A DNA stretch of 64,000 nt from Ophiobolus disseminans (GCA_010093685.1 MU006226.1:1128964-1192963); one strand, 5' to 3'. Positions 22,513 to 33,686 are shown, counted from the first letter of the stretch. Notes: generated by a model from the sequence alone, not told the origin. Made by a program: numbers and translations.

Positions 22513-24778
22513 GATACCAGCAGCAAGAGTTTGAGGGTCAGGCTGTGTGTGAGCACGTCCTATGTTACGTTAGGGCTGAACGACCGTATCCGATATCGAG
22601 TCTCAGGAAAGACATGGATGGGGTCTCAGTAAAACGCGGTTGTGGAGAGAGGTGTAAGGCAAGTTGTGGCGGCGAACACAGCTAGACGAGGAACTATGAT
22701 TGGAATACTGACTTGCATCTCCAGCCAGACAGGCCAGCAGCGTTATGCGACACGATCAGCGCTAGACCCAAGACAGGCATGCAGCGAAGAAAGACAGGGG
22801 TGCCGGACCCAGTGTTGTTGACAAGGTGGTTATTCAGCCGCTTCGCTACATAATATTAGATGGAAGCTATGACAACGAAAGCAGAAACCAATAGCGATAG
22901 TCAAGGCAAGCATGATGAGGATGAAATTGCGCAGCCTCGAGTTGAGCATCGGAAATAACGCAAGCAACGGCTTGCCTGGATACTCCCAGTGCACACCTGT
23001 TGGGCTGCGCAACTCGTACGGATCTGACATTCGTCGTAAGTGCTTCACCGACTTCGCCAAGCATGCACTTTGCTGTTGCAACGTAATGTGACGTGGAGAG
23101 GTTCGTGGAGTAAGGAAGCAGTTGGCGGTGCGGACGTCGACTTTGCGGGTCCCTGGTCGGTAATCGGCCAATTGGCGCCAATCGAGGTAAGCCCTACGCC
23201 GCTACGCGAGTAGCCATCTGTTTCCTCACCGTCTGCCCCACACACTGCTCATATCAACGTCGCATTCGTGGTGCTAGTCTCATGTACCTGCATCACATTT
23301 GTGTCGGCGGCGTCATCGATTGATCGATTGTCTTGCGTTGTGGCGGGCTGAACGCTTCCAAGGAAGTCGACCTCGTTTGATCGCAGTTCTCGCCAGTGGC
23401 TGTGTCGTCTACTCTCCTGCCATGCTAAGTAACCCATTCGTTAGCGTGGTATTCTGATGAGAGACATCGATATACGCTTAAGACGCTGACAATCAAGGTT
23501 GTATTGTGTGGCGGTGCTCGAGAGACTACCTAGGTACAGAAGCGAGAGAATGTAACCAGGCAATTCGGGGCAATCCCGAATATATTGCCGGAAGAGGCGC
23601 GCCTACATCATATATGATCCGGTGAACGTCGGAACTGGCTCCAGTGATTTCTACAGCAGAAATCACCGACAACAGTTCTCGCAGCGGTGAGAGTCTGCCG
23701 AGTATCAGGCAGCTACACGTTGCCCAAACCTGGTCAGCCCAGGAAATTGTCGGGTTTCTTTTGTTTCGCCTGTAACATCTCTCCAACAGACAACTGTGTT
23801 GGAGGGGAGTTCACCGCATCTACGGGAAGAATATCAGAACCCGACTGTCCCGAGGTCGTCATAGTCCTTCCGAATAACGTCGAAGAACTGGGATAGGTAG
23901 TACAGTGGTGAGCTTCCGTCCCTTGCCGAACAAGTCAATAAGGCTTCAGACTAGATTCACGCGCACCTCCGATGTAGTATCCGTCTCCAACGCTGGTTGT
24001 AATCTTATCCATGGCCGGCTGCGCCTGGAAAGTGCCGAGGGGTAAAGTTTGAGAATGCGGGCTGTTGTTCGTCCCGGTCCTTTTTTCGTGAGTAGGAACG
24101 TTTAATAGAGGTCTTACAGCATTAGCTTCAGGTGCCGGTGACCAATCACCTACGTTTGCTGTGTGCAGAGAATCTCCGCTCGCCCATTCTCGTCTCAACA
24201 CACTTGAATACTCGCATTCCGCATTTACGATACACTGTCCGTGTGAAGGATGTACCAAATTTTTCGGGAACTGAGACTTGTTCTGGCTCACTCGTAGCGC
24301 TTCCAAAAAGATATGCAGATCTCCACATCACCTGGGCAGAGTGATCTATTTTCGGTCTATCAGGGATACAATGGGCGTGTCCTTCTTCTGAAAGATGTAT
24401 GGACTGTGGACTCCCCGATACATTTGCTGCATGCCACGCTCACAAACTCAATAGCCGTCTTGGAGCCAGCATCAACTTCTCGATTACCCTCAACATCATT
24501 GCGCTTGCGGCCAGCGTGCCTTCCATCTTGGGGGCTCGTGATTGACAATAGATTGATACATATATGCTCGTTGTCGTAATGGAGCTAGTGCTTCCCGTTC
24601 GTCAAACGATAAATAGCGCAGGGGCGGGCATACCACGTGGGAAACCCGCTCCTGGCGATTGCCATATTCAATGGCAAAGTCTGTCACTCACCTCGAGGCT
24701 CAACGAAGCTTACTAGCCTCTCAACACTTCACATCCCGCTGCTCGACCTCGCTGCCGAATTTGCCACTCCTCCGCCGC
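22513..24778. other. Region with unresolved minus-strand coding fragments
   Basis: Several minus-strand frames look more protein-like than random: 24306-23935 (PHSQTLPLGTFQAQPAMDK), 23437-23249, and 23171-22830, which ends in a hydrophobic helix (FILIMLALTIAIGFC). I could not join them with consistent splice sites or assign a family. They could be one multi-exon gene, a relic, or chance. Confidence 0.3.
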
Positions 24779-24785
24779 ATAAAAG
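24779..24785 (+). promoter_or_regulatory. TATA box of small secreted protein gene
   Basis: ATAAAAG is followed by a pyrimidine-rich stretch (CCCTCTTCCTCTTTCCC), the usual fungal arrangement around a transcription start, 179 bp before the ATG at 24964. Confidence 0.5.
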
Positions 24786-24963
24786 ACTCGATCATACTGG
24801 CCCTCTTCCTCTTTCCCTACACACCAAACGATCCGATTTCCGTAGATCTATATCGACAACCAGACAGTGACAAACACATCACTCGAGGACCAACAGTTGA
24901 CACTCATATACTCTGCTCTTACCGACCAAGAACACTTCCACAATCACCACCTGCAGTGACGAC

Positions 24964-25517
24964 ATGTTATTCGCCAAGATGATCATCGCTGGTGTCCTCT
25001 CTTTCGCCTGCATGATCACGGCACTACCTGGGCCGCATATAGGTATGGTCGAGAACAACGACCTCCGCGATGTCGGCGTGGTCTACAGCAAGGCCAACTA
25101 CCAGGGCACCACCAAGTTTGTCTTCGAGCTCAAGAACAAGTCTGACTGTCTCGACTTGTATGTATTTCCCTGCAAGAAAAGTATAGCTTATCTAACCTAC
25201 GGCAGCGACGATACCGTGCTGTCAATCAAGATCTGTAAGCAGGACGTGGAATGCGTCTTCTATACCGTGGGTGAAACAATGCTGAATTCTCGCCTCTTAG
25301 TACTAAACTACACCAGGGATCCAGCTGCAATGCTAGCAATGACAATTTCGCCGTTGCCATTGGCTGTGGAGACGTTGCTGAAGTCAAGACTCCTAAGGGC
25401 AACCACTTCAAGCGCTATCGCTGCGGCAAGCCTGGTGCCATGGGTAGCGTCAACTTCACTGTGCCTACCACGCCTCATGTAGTAGGCGCAGATGATGGCG
25501 GTGCGATGGGCATCTAG
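24964..25517 (+). CDS. Small secreted cysteine-rich protein, beta/gamma-crystallin-like
   Basis: Three exons: 24964-25157, 25206-25266 and 25317-25517. The introns are 48 nt (GTATGT donor, CTAAC branch) and 50 nt (GTGGGT donor, perfect TACTAAA branch), giving 151 aa. Residues 1-21 are a signal peptide (MIIAGVLSFACMITALPG core). The mature chain has six cysteines (62, 75, 81, 89, 101, 121). VVYSKANYQGTTKFVF, then DDTVLSIKI, then ECVFYTGSSC follow the Y-x-x-x-x-Y/F-x-G pattern and paired cysteines seen in beta/gamma-crystallin-like small secreted fungal proteins. That assignment is by eye. Size, signal peptide and cysteine number fit an apoplastic effector or structural secreted protein. Without splicing, the ORF runs into an unrelated frame, so an unspliced model would give a wrong C-terminus. 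Confidence 0.8.
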
Positions 25518-26263
25518 GTCAGTGACGCAATGTATCATGCCCTGCTTCGGCTGGTTTGCTGACTGGAAACTAGGACATGCTCAATCTTAATCTGTCCTCG
25601 ATCCGACGACATCCACCCCGAGCGCACGATTGACGAAAGGACACAAGATATGGGGAGGGCGGTGGGAATAGTGCGGAGGCGCATTGATAGCAGGCAGAAC
25701 GGGGCAATAATGGTATATCGAGATCACGACAGGCGATGTTTATAATGGATCAGATCAAATACTTGCTCACTTATGCACCTTGCTGTCCACGGTTGGAGCT
25801 TTCATAAATCATGCATGCATTCTCTCTCACATTTCTTTCCGAGACAAACATTGTGTTGATGTCCCACTCCCATAAACTTTGCAACCCGCGTCATTCCTTC
25901 CAAGCAATGCGTCGTCTACGAATGCTACTAGAAGATGTTGGCTCGTCTCAGCAGTATACGTAAGCTTTAGGAACCCCTACGCAATACATTCGGTAGTGTA
26001 AAGCCTCGGGTATGCAGTGCTCGATGCTGAAACGAACGACGATAAGCATCTTTCCAATAATCATATCCCAACACCCGTGCCGCAATATATTTGTGCACCA
26101 TACTCGTGCGTGAAACGCATGATTTCATACGTTATGACAGGATGCATGGACGTCCATTGAAGGAGAAGAAGAAGTGAAACGAGCATGTTGCAACACGCCA
26201 ACACACAATGTCCTTCGTACAAGATTGCTAATCCCACATACCCTAGCCATCGCGTCTTCTCAT
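25518..26263. other. Intergenic, convergent
   Basis: About 750 bp between two convergent genes for small secreted proteins. It contains AT-rich 3' flanks and nothing I can support. Confidence 0.5.
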
Positions 26264-26963
26264 TCAGCTCCTAGCTCTCGCACCCTGCAGCGGGACCTGC
26301 ATTCCCTCCTCGATGTGCAGCCTGGGACCTGGGATCTGCGCTTCACTCTCTCGCTTTGGCAGGTCGCCTATTTTTGTCCACATGAGCTGCATCTGGACAT
26401 GACCAGGTGTGATGCCCATCTGCTGCGAACCCCAGTGATATTGCCAGAGCGAGAGGACTTCTGTATCCTCTGGTGCCTTCTTCGCGTCGTAGAAACAGGC
26501 TACGTCGCCGAAGCAGAGGAAAACGTAGGGGAAGCCGTCCTGTGGCGCGGGTTAGTGAGGGATGGGAAGGTAGAGGTAATCGACGCACGATTGTGTACAG
26601 CTCGTCGTAGATGTCTGTCTTGTGGTCCGTACAGCTCCATGCGTAGTCGCTTCCTCCGTAGTGGCTTTCGGTGTTGCGCTCTTGTGTTGGGTCATCAAAT
26701 GTACAGTTTCCCTTTCTAGAGGAGAGCGTGTAAGGGTATTGTTCCAAGCGTTCAAAGACACCACATTCTGCTGCTGTCTTGTTGAGGACGAGTTTTCCGG
26801 CGTCATTGAGACACCCGACTGTGCTCTTGGGAGTGGCAGATCGCCAGTCATCTGATTTGAGGACGAAGATGTGACCAATACCGGTGAAATCCTTTTGCTG
26901 GATACCTGCGTGCACAACGAGTGCGAAAGAGAGAAAGAGGAGGGAGGTGAAGAGGCTCGGCAT
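26264..26963 (-). CDS. Secreted protein of unknown function, six cysteines
   Basis: Two exons, 26963-26589 and 26539-26264, joined by a 49-nt phase-0 intron (GTGCGT donor, CTAAC branch, CCACAG acceptor), give 216 aa. A signal peptide (LFTSLLFLSFALVVHAG) ends near residue 20. The chain contains GIGHIFVLKSDDW, GCLNDAGKLVLNKTAAECGVF, GNCTFDD, YAWSC and, in exon 2, DGFPYVFLCFGDVACFYD. The GCL(x)nCG(x)F arrangement recalls a common fungal family of small secreted proteins with no known activity. The mature protein has six cysteines and two N-glycosylation sequons (NKT, NCT). A start further upstream (27080) would bury the signal peptide and is less likely. It converges on the other secreted-protein gene. 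Confidence 0.8.
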
Positions 26964-27032
26964 TGTGATGGACGTGGTTGTGAGGTGTGAACTGTTGTTT
27001 GTTTGTGACGAACAAGCGGCGATTCCCCTAGC

Positions 27033-27040
27033 TCTTATAC
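27033..27040 (-). promoter_or_regulatory. TATA box of secreted protein gene
   Basis: On the minus strand this reads GTATAAGA, about 70 bp upstream of the start codon at 26963. Confidence 0.5.
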
Positions 27041-28083
27041 TACACTTGCCATGTGCTACGAAACAAGATATCACAAGCAAGGCGATAACCGTTTTCCAAA
27101 GTTCGCTTCAGTCACGCGTCTCGCCTTGATCCCTTCCCAATTCTAAGCTGCACAGTTTAAATTAACCCCAGATCTCCAGCACCCAGCCGAGTAACGGATC
27201 CCCTCTTTTATCAGTGCGCACCTGCGCAAAGTAGCCTGTTTCCGTTTTCGCTTCCAAAGGTAGAGCCTGGCTAGGCGGAGAAATTTCCTGATGGACGCGC
27301 TGCGGGGTTAGGGTGTTTAATATCGACGGTTGGAGGTGACAAGGAAGAAGCAAGGGGAGGATTTCAAATATTTATTATGTGGCCTGAGCGAATCAGATGA
27401 GGAGAGCTAATGCCTTGGCTGTTGTACGACGGTGACACGTGCCGTATGATGAGAAACAAGGCGAATCAGCGCGAGGATGGGGATATTGAAGGTACACGCT
27501 TTATCGTCGCTGTGCTTGCTCGGCGTGGTGTGACTGCGGGGTGTTTTATCCATTTCTTCCGGCAGTTGCGCGATGACATCTGTCAGTTCGCCGTCAGCGG
27601 ACTCGAGATGATGCGCGGCAAGTGGGTGGGTATAGGAAAGGGTGCGTGTACATGGCAGACTTTGGCGATGCTACTAACTCGAACCGGAATGGGCGTCGGC
27701 TCGTGTGGCTGCGCGAGATGCATCCATCCGGTCGCGAGGCAACGATGTTCGTCTACTCACGGCTGCTGCCGAAAGCACTGGGCTACCTTCCATGTAGACG
27801 ATATCTCCGCCACGAATTGATGTTGCGAAATGAACTTGTAGCGTGTCGCACTGGCTCAGACTCCTTCCTTCGTGGCGAAGCCAGGCAGCTTTCGCCTGTC
27901 TACGTACCTCTTCCGCCCGAGTACGATTTGTCCACTCGACTCTCTCTTGACCTGCATGAAGACCGAAGCGTGCACCTCATCACAAACACGGGCGCCCGTT
28001 GATCTCCCGCAGTGATCGACCAGGGCTATCTGACTCGGATCCTGCATGCGGGATAGTCTTGCGAATAGTGCATACGATCTGGA
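27041..28083. other. Intergenic region
   Basis: About 1 kb. Plus-strand frames at 27410-27820 and 27622-28002 overlap and carry no recognisable motif. I see nothing I can support. Confidence 0.4.
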
Positions 28084-29382
28084 ATGGCCGCCTGCTTCGA
28101 GGCCGGAGGTCATGGACGAGGTCCTCCATCCATCACGAGCAGAAGGACGGCGAAAGAGCTGATCTTGACTGGATTGGGCAGCATCGTAACTTCTGCTGTT
28201 CGTTACTTGGACACGCCTTTCATTTTGACAGCATGCGTCAAGCACGTTGTTGCCCCGGCTCAATCAGCGCGTTTTTCTTGTCCTACGTGCAACTCGCCTG
28301 TCCGCACGGGTCCGAGAGGGTTGTTCCGGAGGCTATGGGTAGTTCTGCCATACGTTTGCTTTGCGCCATTCAATGTACCTCAGAAATTGTGGCGTCGACT
28401 TTACCCGCCGCCATGCAGTTACAACCGCTGCAAACTACGGAGATACGTCTCACCACCACCGCCATGGTATCACGCTTTCAACTTTCTCTATCTGCCATTT
28501 CAGCGCCAATATGGTCGAGTCACGGGATTTAGCAAGACTAATGCGTGCTTTCCCTTACTCAACCTGCCACGCGAACTTCGCAACCAAATCTACCTCCACG
28601 CCAGCCACGCCAACCGCCATTCCATCCAGATCTCCTCGCAGTGGAGAGCCGGAAAGCGTACGCAACACTCGTGTGGTCACTCGGCCGCCACAACGCCCCT
28701 AGCCGAACATGATGTAGCGAAACGCGATGCAAATACCCGGCATTCCGTCCGAAGCGAAGCCGACGTTTCTTACCAGCTCAACGACAACGGTATAGTTGCT
28801 ATCCATGGCGCCTGGCCCCCGATTAGCCTACTACTAGCTAGTAAGCGAATCCATGGCGAGGCCAATGATGCATTCTGGTCGAGGACGGCGTTCGAGGTCC
28901 AGCCGTTGACGCCGAATGACGCTTGTTGGCGATTAGATCAAAGCTCGGAGTCGACCTATGAGGCGCTTGCGATGTCGAATCATATTAAGCATATCAGGAA
29001 GTTACGCGTCAGGATCGATGTGGTGCGATTCAGTGCGGGACGGCAGTCGGGGCGATTCGAGCGTGTGGAATCGCAAGTTTGCACGTTTCAAGAAATTGGG
29101 CTCGACGTGTGCCTTCAGATGCTTCAACCGTTGGCGGAAGGCTTGTGTAAGGCTCTGGGTAAGCATGCGCCGAGTTTGAGGGTTGTGGAGATTGTATGGA
29201 TGGACGACTTTCCTGAAGACATGAATGACATGAATTTACAGAGCAGGGCAAGGGTGTTAGTGCCTTTTACGTCACTCGAAGCTCAAGTCCGTATACACAA
29301 GCTTGTTGTGATGGACCATGCAAGAGGAGCTATGGCGACGATGATCAGCGAGGTACTTAGAGGTGAAAAACGGACTGCATGA
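28084..29382 (+). CDS. 2EXR/F-box-like protein
   Basis: An uninterrupted frame of 432 aa. Around residues 158-172 it has ACFPLLNLPRELRNQIYLHA, the signature motif that opens the fungal 2EXR/F-box-like domain. It is followed by WPPISLLLASKRIHGEANDAFW and HIKHIRKLRVRI, both typical of the family. Such proteins are numerous in plant-associated ascomycetes and are mostly uncharacterised. The 157 residues before the motif are Cys/Pro-rich, unlike the usual short N-terminus, so the true start may lie downstream or be provided by a short upstream exon. A second, broken member of the family lies at 14776-16034. Confidence 0.6.
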   Translation: MAACFEAGGHGRGPPSITSRRTAKELILTGLGSIVTSAVRYLDTPFILTACVKHVVAPAQSARFSCPTCNSPVRTGPRGLFRRLWVVLPYVCFAPFNVPQKLWRRLYPPPCSYNRCKLRRYVSPPPPWYHAFNFLYLPFQRQYGRVTGFSKTNACFPLLNLPRELRNQIYLHASHANRHSIQISSQWRAGKRTQHSCGHSAATTPLAEHDVAKRDANTRHSVRSEADVSYQLNDNGIVAIHGAWPPISLLLASKRIHGEANDAFWSRTAFEVQPLTPNDACWRLDQSSESTYEALAMSNHIKHIRKLRVRIDVVRFSAGRQSGRFERVESQVCTFQEIGLDVCLQMLQPLAEGLCKALGKHAPSLRVVEIVWMDDFPEDMNDMNLQSRARVLVPFTSLEAQVRIHKLVVMDHARGAMATMISEVLRGEKRTA

Positions 29383-29650
29383 ATTCCCACTAGTTTTTAT
29401 TCGGCATAATCTGAATTGTTCTTACACAGAGATCAAAGTACTACCATCTTCGTGTCGAATTTATCTATACCCATGTAACCGTCCGTACCGAATCCGCTGA
29501 GCGACGCTGCACGGGAGCATGCAGATCGATCCGTATTCACAGTCTTACGAGCTCAGTTCTCCACCAAGTAGGCATCAAGTCTCTTCAAAATGTGTAATTA
29601 GTTATGGCTCCTGTTCTGGGAATGAACATCTTACCGCTTCGAAAAGACGT
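29383..29650. other. Short convergent intergenic region
   Basis: It separates the 2EXR-like gene from the BTB gene. No feature was seen. Confidence 0.5.
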
Positions 29651-30636
29651 TTAGGCGGTCTTGCGACCAGTCGCGTCATGGGTGATGCGGCATACATGAG
29701 AACCACCAACTGCCTTCCGCTTGATGCAATCAAGACAAATGCCGTTGACGGAATTGTAGACTGTGTTCATCTCAGCAATCAGGTTGCCCTTGAGATTGCG
29801 AAATCGACTGCGGCACGGGCAGTAAGGGGCACTGCAATCGGTTGTTGGAACTTCCGACATGCTTGCAACTTGGGTCTTGAGGTGCGAGATAGACTGATGT
29901 TTGAATGGCCAGATCCCGGCGTTGCGAAGACTAACTACGAACAGGCCTAGAGCGTTGCGCGATGAATCACAACCCCCAAAAGACCGTGTTACTTCTGAGA
30001 ATGCAACATGGCCTTGTTGTTCAGTCTGTCGCTTGCTGGCTCGTAGTTTGTTGAAAATTTCTGCGGGCAGGACATCTATGGCGATTATTGTCGCATCCGC
30101 TGATTGATCACGAGTCAGGGCGACGGTCGCCTGATAGAATTCCTCAGGCAGATCCAATACATAGCTCGCAAACACCACCTTCTCGAGATGAATTCCAGAT
30201 GGTGCTTTCAGCATCTTTGTAATCCAAACCTGACTCCAGGCTTGAACAGCTTCTTTGCACTGGTACTTGTCACAAAGGATTGCGAAGTTGGCGAGATCGT
30301 CGACGGAAACCTTATCTGGTAGTCCTGCCGTCTGCAAGTGTGCGATCTTGCAGATGAGTAGCATGGACTGCATGTCGTCGTCAAGAAGCGGGACCTCTCG
30401 GGGGCGTCAGAGGACAACATCTGTCCTTCCACAAAGCGACCACTGAACAATGCCTCGAAAACTGGTGAAGCGAGGCTCAAGGTCATGGACGATACCCGCA
30501 CCTTCGTCGCAACCTGGCCCTCCTTGCCCAATAAGAAGAGCACATCGCCACTTTTCGCGATAATTGTGTCGGTAGCCATAGCGTCGAGGCTTTCTGGCTG
30601 CTCTTTCTTGACTCTTTCACGTGCTGGACTTGTCAT
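29651..30636 (-). pseudogene. BTB/POZ-domain gene disrupted by a one-base frameshift
   Basis: The N-terminal frame (from ATG 30636) reads as a BTB domain: SGDVLFLLGKEGQVATKVRV, then SPVFEALFSGRFVEGQ. The C-terminal frame continues in another register: VPLLDDDMQSMLLICKIAHL, then DDLANFAILCDKYQC and a long helical tail with a cysteine-rich region (APYCPCRSRF, GICLDCIKRK). The switch happens at a run of five G (C on the coding strand) at 30400-30404. One more C would restore a continuous DAPREVPLLDDD across the junction, and the locus would then be 328 codons. Fungal BTB proteins of this kind are often of unknown function or cullin-3 adaptors. The break is either a real null allele or a homopolymer sequencing error. 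The rest of the frame is intact, so a recent event or an error is more likely than long decay. Confidence 0.78.
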
Positions 30637-31427
30637 TTATCTACAGAGGTCAGCGGTGAGTCAGACAAAAGATCAACTCGTAGTACCTATCGCTACTATG
30701 TTCGCTTCGCAGAGCTCATTTGCCCGCTGCTGGCGTGATTGTCAACGCTGATAGAGCGACAGAATTTGTAAGGTTACTAAGAGGTAAGAGTGCCGAACTG
30801 ATTCGCGACAGCTTGCTGATGAGGTGAAAATGAAACCACTTACGGTATTGCCTTCACCATGACGACTGAGACGTCCAGTGACAGTATGTTTCCTTCGTAC
30901 ATTAGACACGATACATCAAAGAGTCACGAGCTTCCAATCTCAAATCGCTTTTATCCCATGATGTGCAAAATAATTTGGATCAAACTGACCATGGAATTAC
31001 ACTCGAAGAAGGTGCCATCTGAATGATTGGGAGAGAACATCGTTAACAAGTGTTCAAACATTGACATTCACTGCCCCGTCCATGCTGGCGGGTCAGATAT
31101 CCGCGCCGCCCCCGTGAGCCGCGCCACGATTAGATCAACAAACCACAAAACGCCTGTTCGCGCGCTCCATAACGCCCCATCCAAGTACGGTAGTTAGTGT
31201 TGAAGAGTGCGCGAAAACAGTAGTTGTCTGTAACGACACGAGGCGTACTTTTGATGAAGTGTGGGGCGCAGTAAAGTTTGAATTGTACAAAGAGGCGTGA
31301 TGACCCCAGAAAGAAGGAACAGAAAGGTGCTTCCTCCAGTTCTTCGGTGCACGAAAGCCTTCCACTTTACCTCTCGATCAATTCGAGGTCAACACTTGCA
31401 AATAGCCTTCTACATCAAATCTATATC
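30637..31427. other. Divergent intergenic region
   Basis: About 790 bp between the BTB gene (minus) and the aspartic-protease-like gene (plus), expected to hold both promoters. I see no clear TATA box, repeat or ORF worth calling. Confidence 0.45.
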
Positions 31428-32342
31428 ATGCTCCGCCTCTTCACGTTCGGTTGCCTGTCTTACCTCGCGCGTGCAGCGGCGCTTTACGACTACGCGCAAC
31501 AGCCACTGCGCGACCACAAAGAGGGGCCATTCGTCGGCTCGGCGCAAGAACCGGTCTTGGAAACTCCAACTGAACGCTTCTTCGGTTTCGAGGTGAGGCC
31601 ATGAACACAAAGCGTAAGATGTCGGACGACGACTGATATAACCTGGACATAGTTTGACGTAGACCACCATTACATCTTCCCTGCGATCAAGAGAAGCGCG
31701 AAGCCAATAACGCTCGGTGCGCTCCAGAAGATTCGTACCTACCGTGCCCAGGATTTCCCCTACAGCGTCGGTGTTTCCGTGCCGCTCAACTCGGCATACG
31801 GGGGCGACATTGTCGTCCGGCAAGGCGCAGAGAGTGGCCGCGAGAGAGACGTCAACGACGTGGGAAGCAAGACATGGATCGACTTTGACGGGCCGCGGGC
31901 TGAGCATATCCCCCTCCTAAACATCGGGGTCCGAAATGGCGGCACAGTGAGCATGCAGGCACAGGTTGCAAGGCTGGATCTCGACACGCCCTACATTTCG
32001 ATTCCACCTGAGATGTTTGCCGTCCTGCTTCAAGCAACCAATGCTTCAGAAAGCCACTTTGCAGATTGTCGATCCCAGGCTTGGCGCGCGTTCCCTGATC
32101 TCGTCTTTGGGCTCGATGCACAGGATGGAGAGGCTCACGAGTTTGTGGTCAGACCCGAGGAGTATCTGTCGCAGCCGAGGGGGAGATGCGAGCTTCTGGT
32201 GCGGAACGCCGAAGAGCACAGTGGAGGGGAAATCGTGCTGGGCTGGGCGGCGATAAAGGGAAGGAGTTTCGTGTTGGATTGGGTCGCGGGGAAAATGGGA
32301 CTAGAGGACGGTCGGAGAGCGGATTACGAGCCATGGCCGTGA
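31428..32342 (+). CDS. Secreted aspartic-protease-like protein, probably inactive
   Basis: Two exons, 31428-31592 and 31653-32342, joined by a 60-nt phase-0 intron (GTGAGG donor, ACATAG acceptor), give 284 aa. A signal peptide (MLRLFTFGCLSYLARAAA) is clear. The second half matches the C-terminal lobe of A1 pepsin-like proteases: ARLDLDTPYISIPPEMFAVL, FPDLVFGLDAQ, HEFVVRPEEYL, a Cys pair (ADC...GRC), then EIVLGWAAIKGRSFVLDW, corresponding to the I-LG-x-x-F/Y-x-x-x-Y-x-V-F/Y-D region. The catalytic D-T/S-G is DTP here. The N-terminal lobe is short and shows no D-T-G. The chain is about 100 residues shorter than typical A1 enzymes. I infer a non-catalytic secreted homolog. Family membership is fairly clear, loss of activity is inferred, and the role is unknown. 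Confidence 0.78.
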
Positions 32343-33686
32343 TTCTGTGGAGCTGCTCTTCGGCCATGCACCTGACGAGATATCGAGGCACCTGCGATGC
32401 GTTTCTAACCGGCGAATTGTGGTTCTCTGCGCTAATTAATCCATGCTCTTCATGTTGATTGAGTTTTCTGGCATCGTAGACACGCTTGCTGGCCGCCTTA
32501 GTCAGCCGGGCGCATCTCTCTTTGAAACCGTGCAATTCGTACGGCCGGGCTTTCCTCGCGCTGCAACACCAGCCCGCGACAACCTCCCTCAATGTTTGTG
32601 ATGCGGCATTGCAGAAATGAGTCGTTCATCGGCGACGGAGGGAGGGGGCGAAGTACGCAGCCAGCTGCAGCTAAAATTTGAATAACTACCTAGGCACTTG
32701 TGAGACATAAATGTCGGTTGCTGGGTCGGAAGGAACACATGTCCTTCAAGAGCTCGCGAAAGCACAATGGCCACCGGATTCATGTGCCGCAACGGGAGAA
32801 GTGATGCGCGACTTTCTGCGGCTCGACGATGCCTTGGCCCCAAACGCGAGCCTGGCGCGTTCTCACTCGCACTCCCTCGGCCGGCTGATTTCCGTCTCAA
32901 GTCCGTTCAAACCGAGCATTTCCCACACCAATTGCGAACATCAACCGCTTCGCCCGTAGAAACAGCGAACTTCCACGGCGACACTTCGCACCCGCAGGCC
33001 TGCGAGGTTATACCGCTGGCCCTCCGCAGCTCGCACTCTGCCGCGGACAGCAAGCCGATGCCTAGATTGATCGGCCACGACCCCGCCTTCCTATGGAGTT
33101 TTGTTCGCGCCGCTGAGCATCGTGTTGGTGGTGTTGTGTCCCGTCTCATGCGCTTTCCACGTTGAGCAACCGTCCCCGACTGTGGTGTGCTTCCGTACAA
33201 GCAATTGCATCTCAACATGACCACAGAGGACCGGTAGTAGCGACGCCGTCGCCTCTCCACTGATCAGCAAGTTGGGTAGGAAACCTGCCGGCAGCTATCA
33301 GGGTCTCACTGCAGCTTGACCCTCAATTTACGTATCTCCTATGCCATCCGTGATGCAACCGCGTTCCAGACTGCCCACTATGTTGGTCCACATCTCAGGG
33401 CAGCGCTACGGATGCATTGGCGAAGCTCTGAAAATGCTCAATCGGGTAAGATCATGGTATTGTTTCCCCCGGCGCGTAGTCGGACGCGTGGGCTAATTGG
33501 GTGAACCCCGCACCATCTGCGATGCGAAGTAATTCCAAACATGACCGTCAGTCCCGCGAACGGCAACGGCCAGTTGCGAGCATGGGCTGCGGCATCGTCA
33601 AGTGGGGGGCCTCCGTTTGTCGTGCCGTATGACCCAAAGATTGGAGGCGTGAAGCTATTGAGAGGCTCATTGTGGATACCCATTCG
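32343..33686. other. Intergenic region
   Basis: About 1.3 kb with overlapping ORFs on both strands (for example 32711-32959 and 32767-33165 on plus, 32907-33260 on minus), none with a motif. It marks the boundary between the accessory left part and the conserved right part. Confidence 0.45.
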
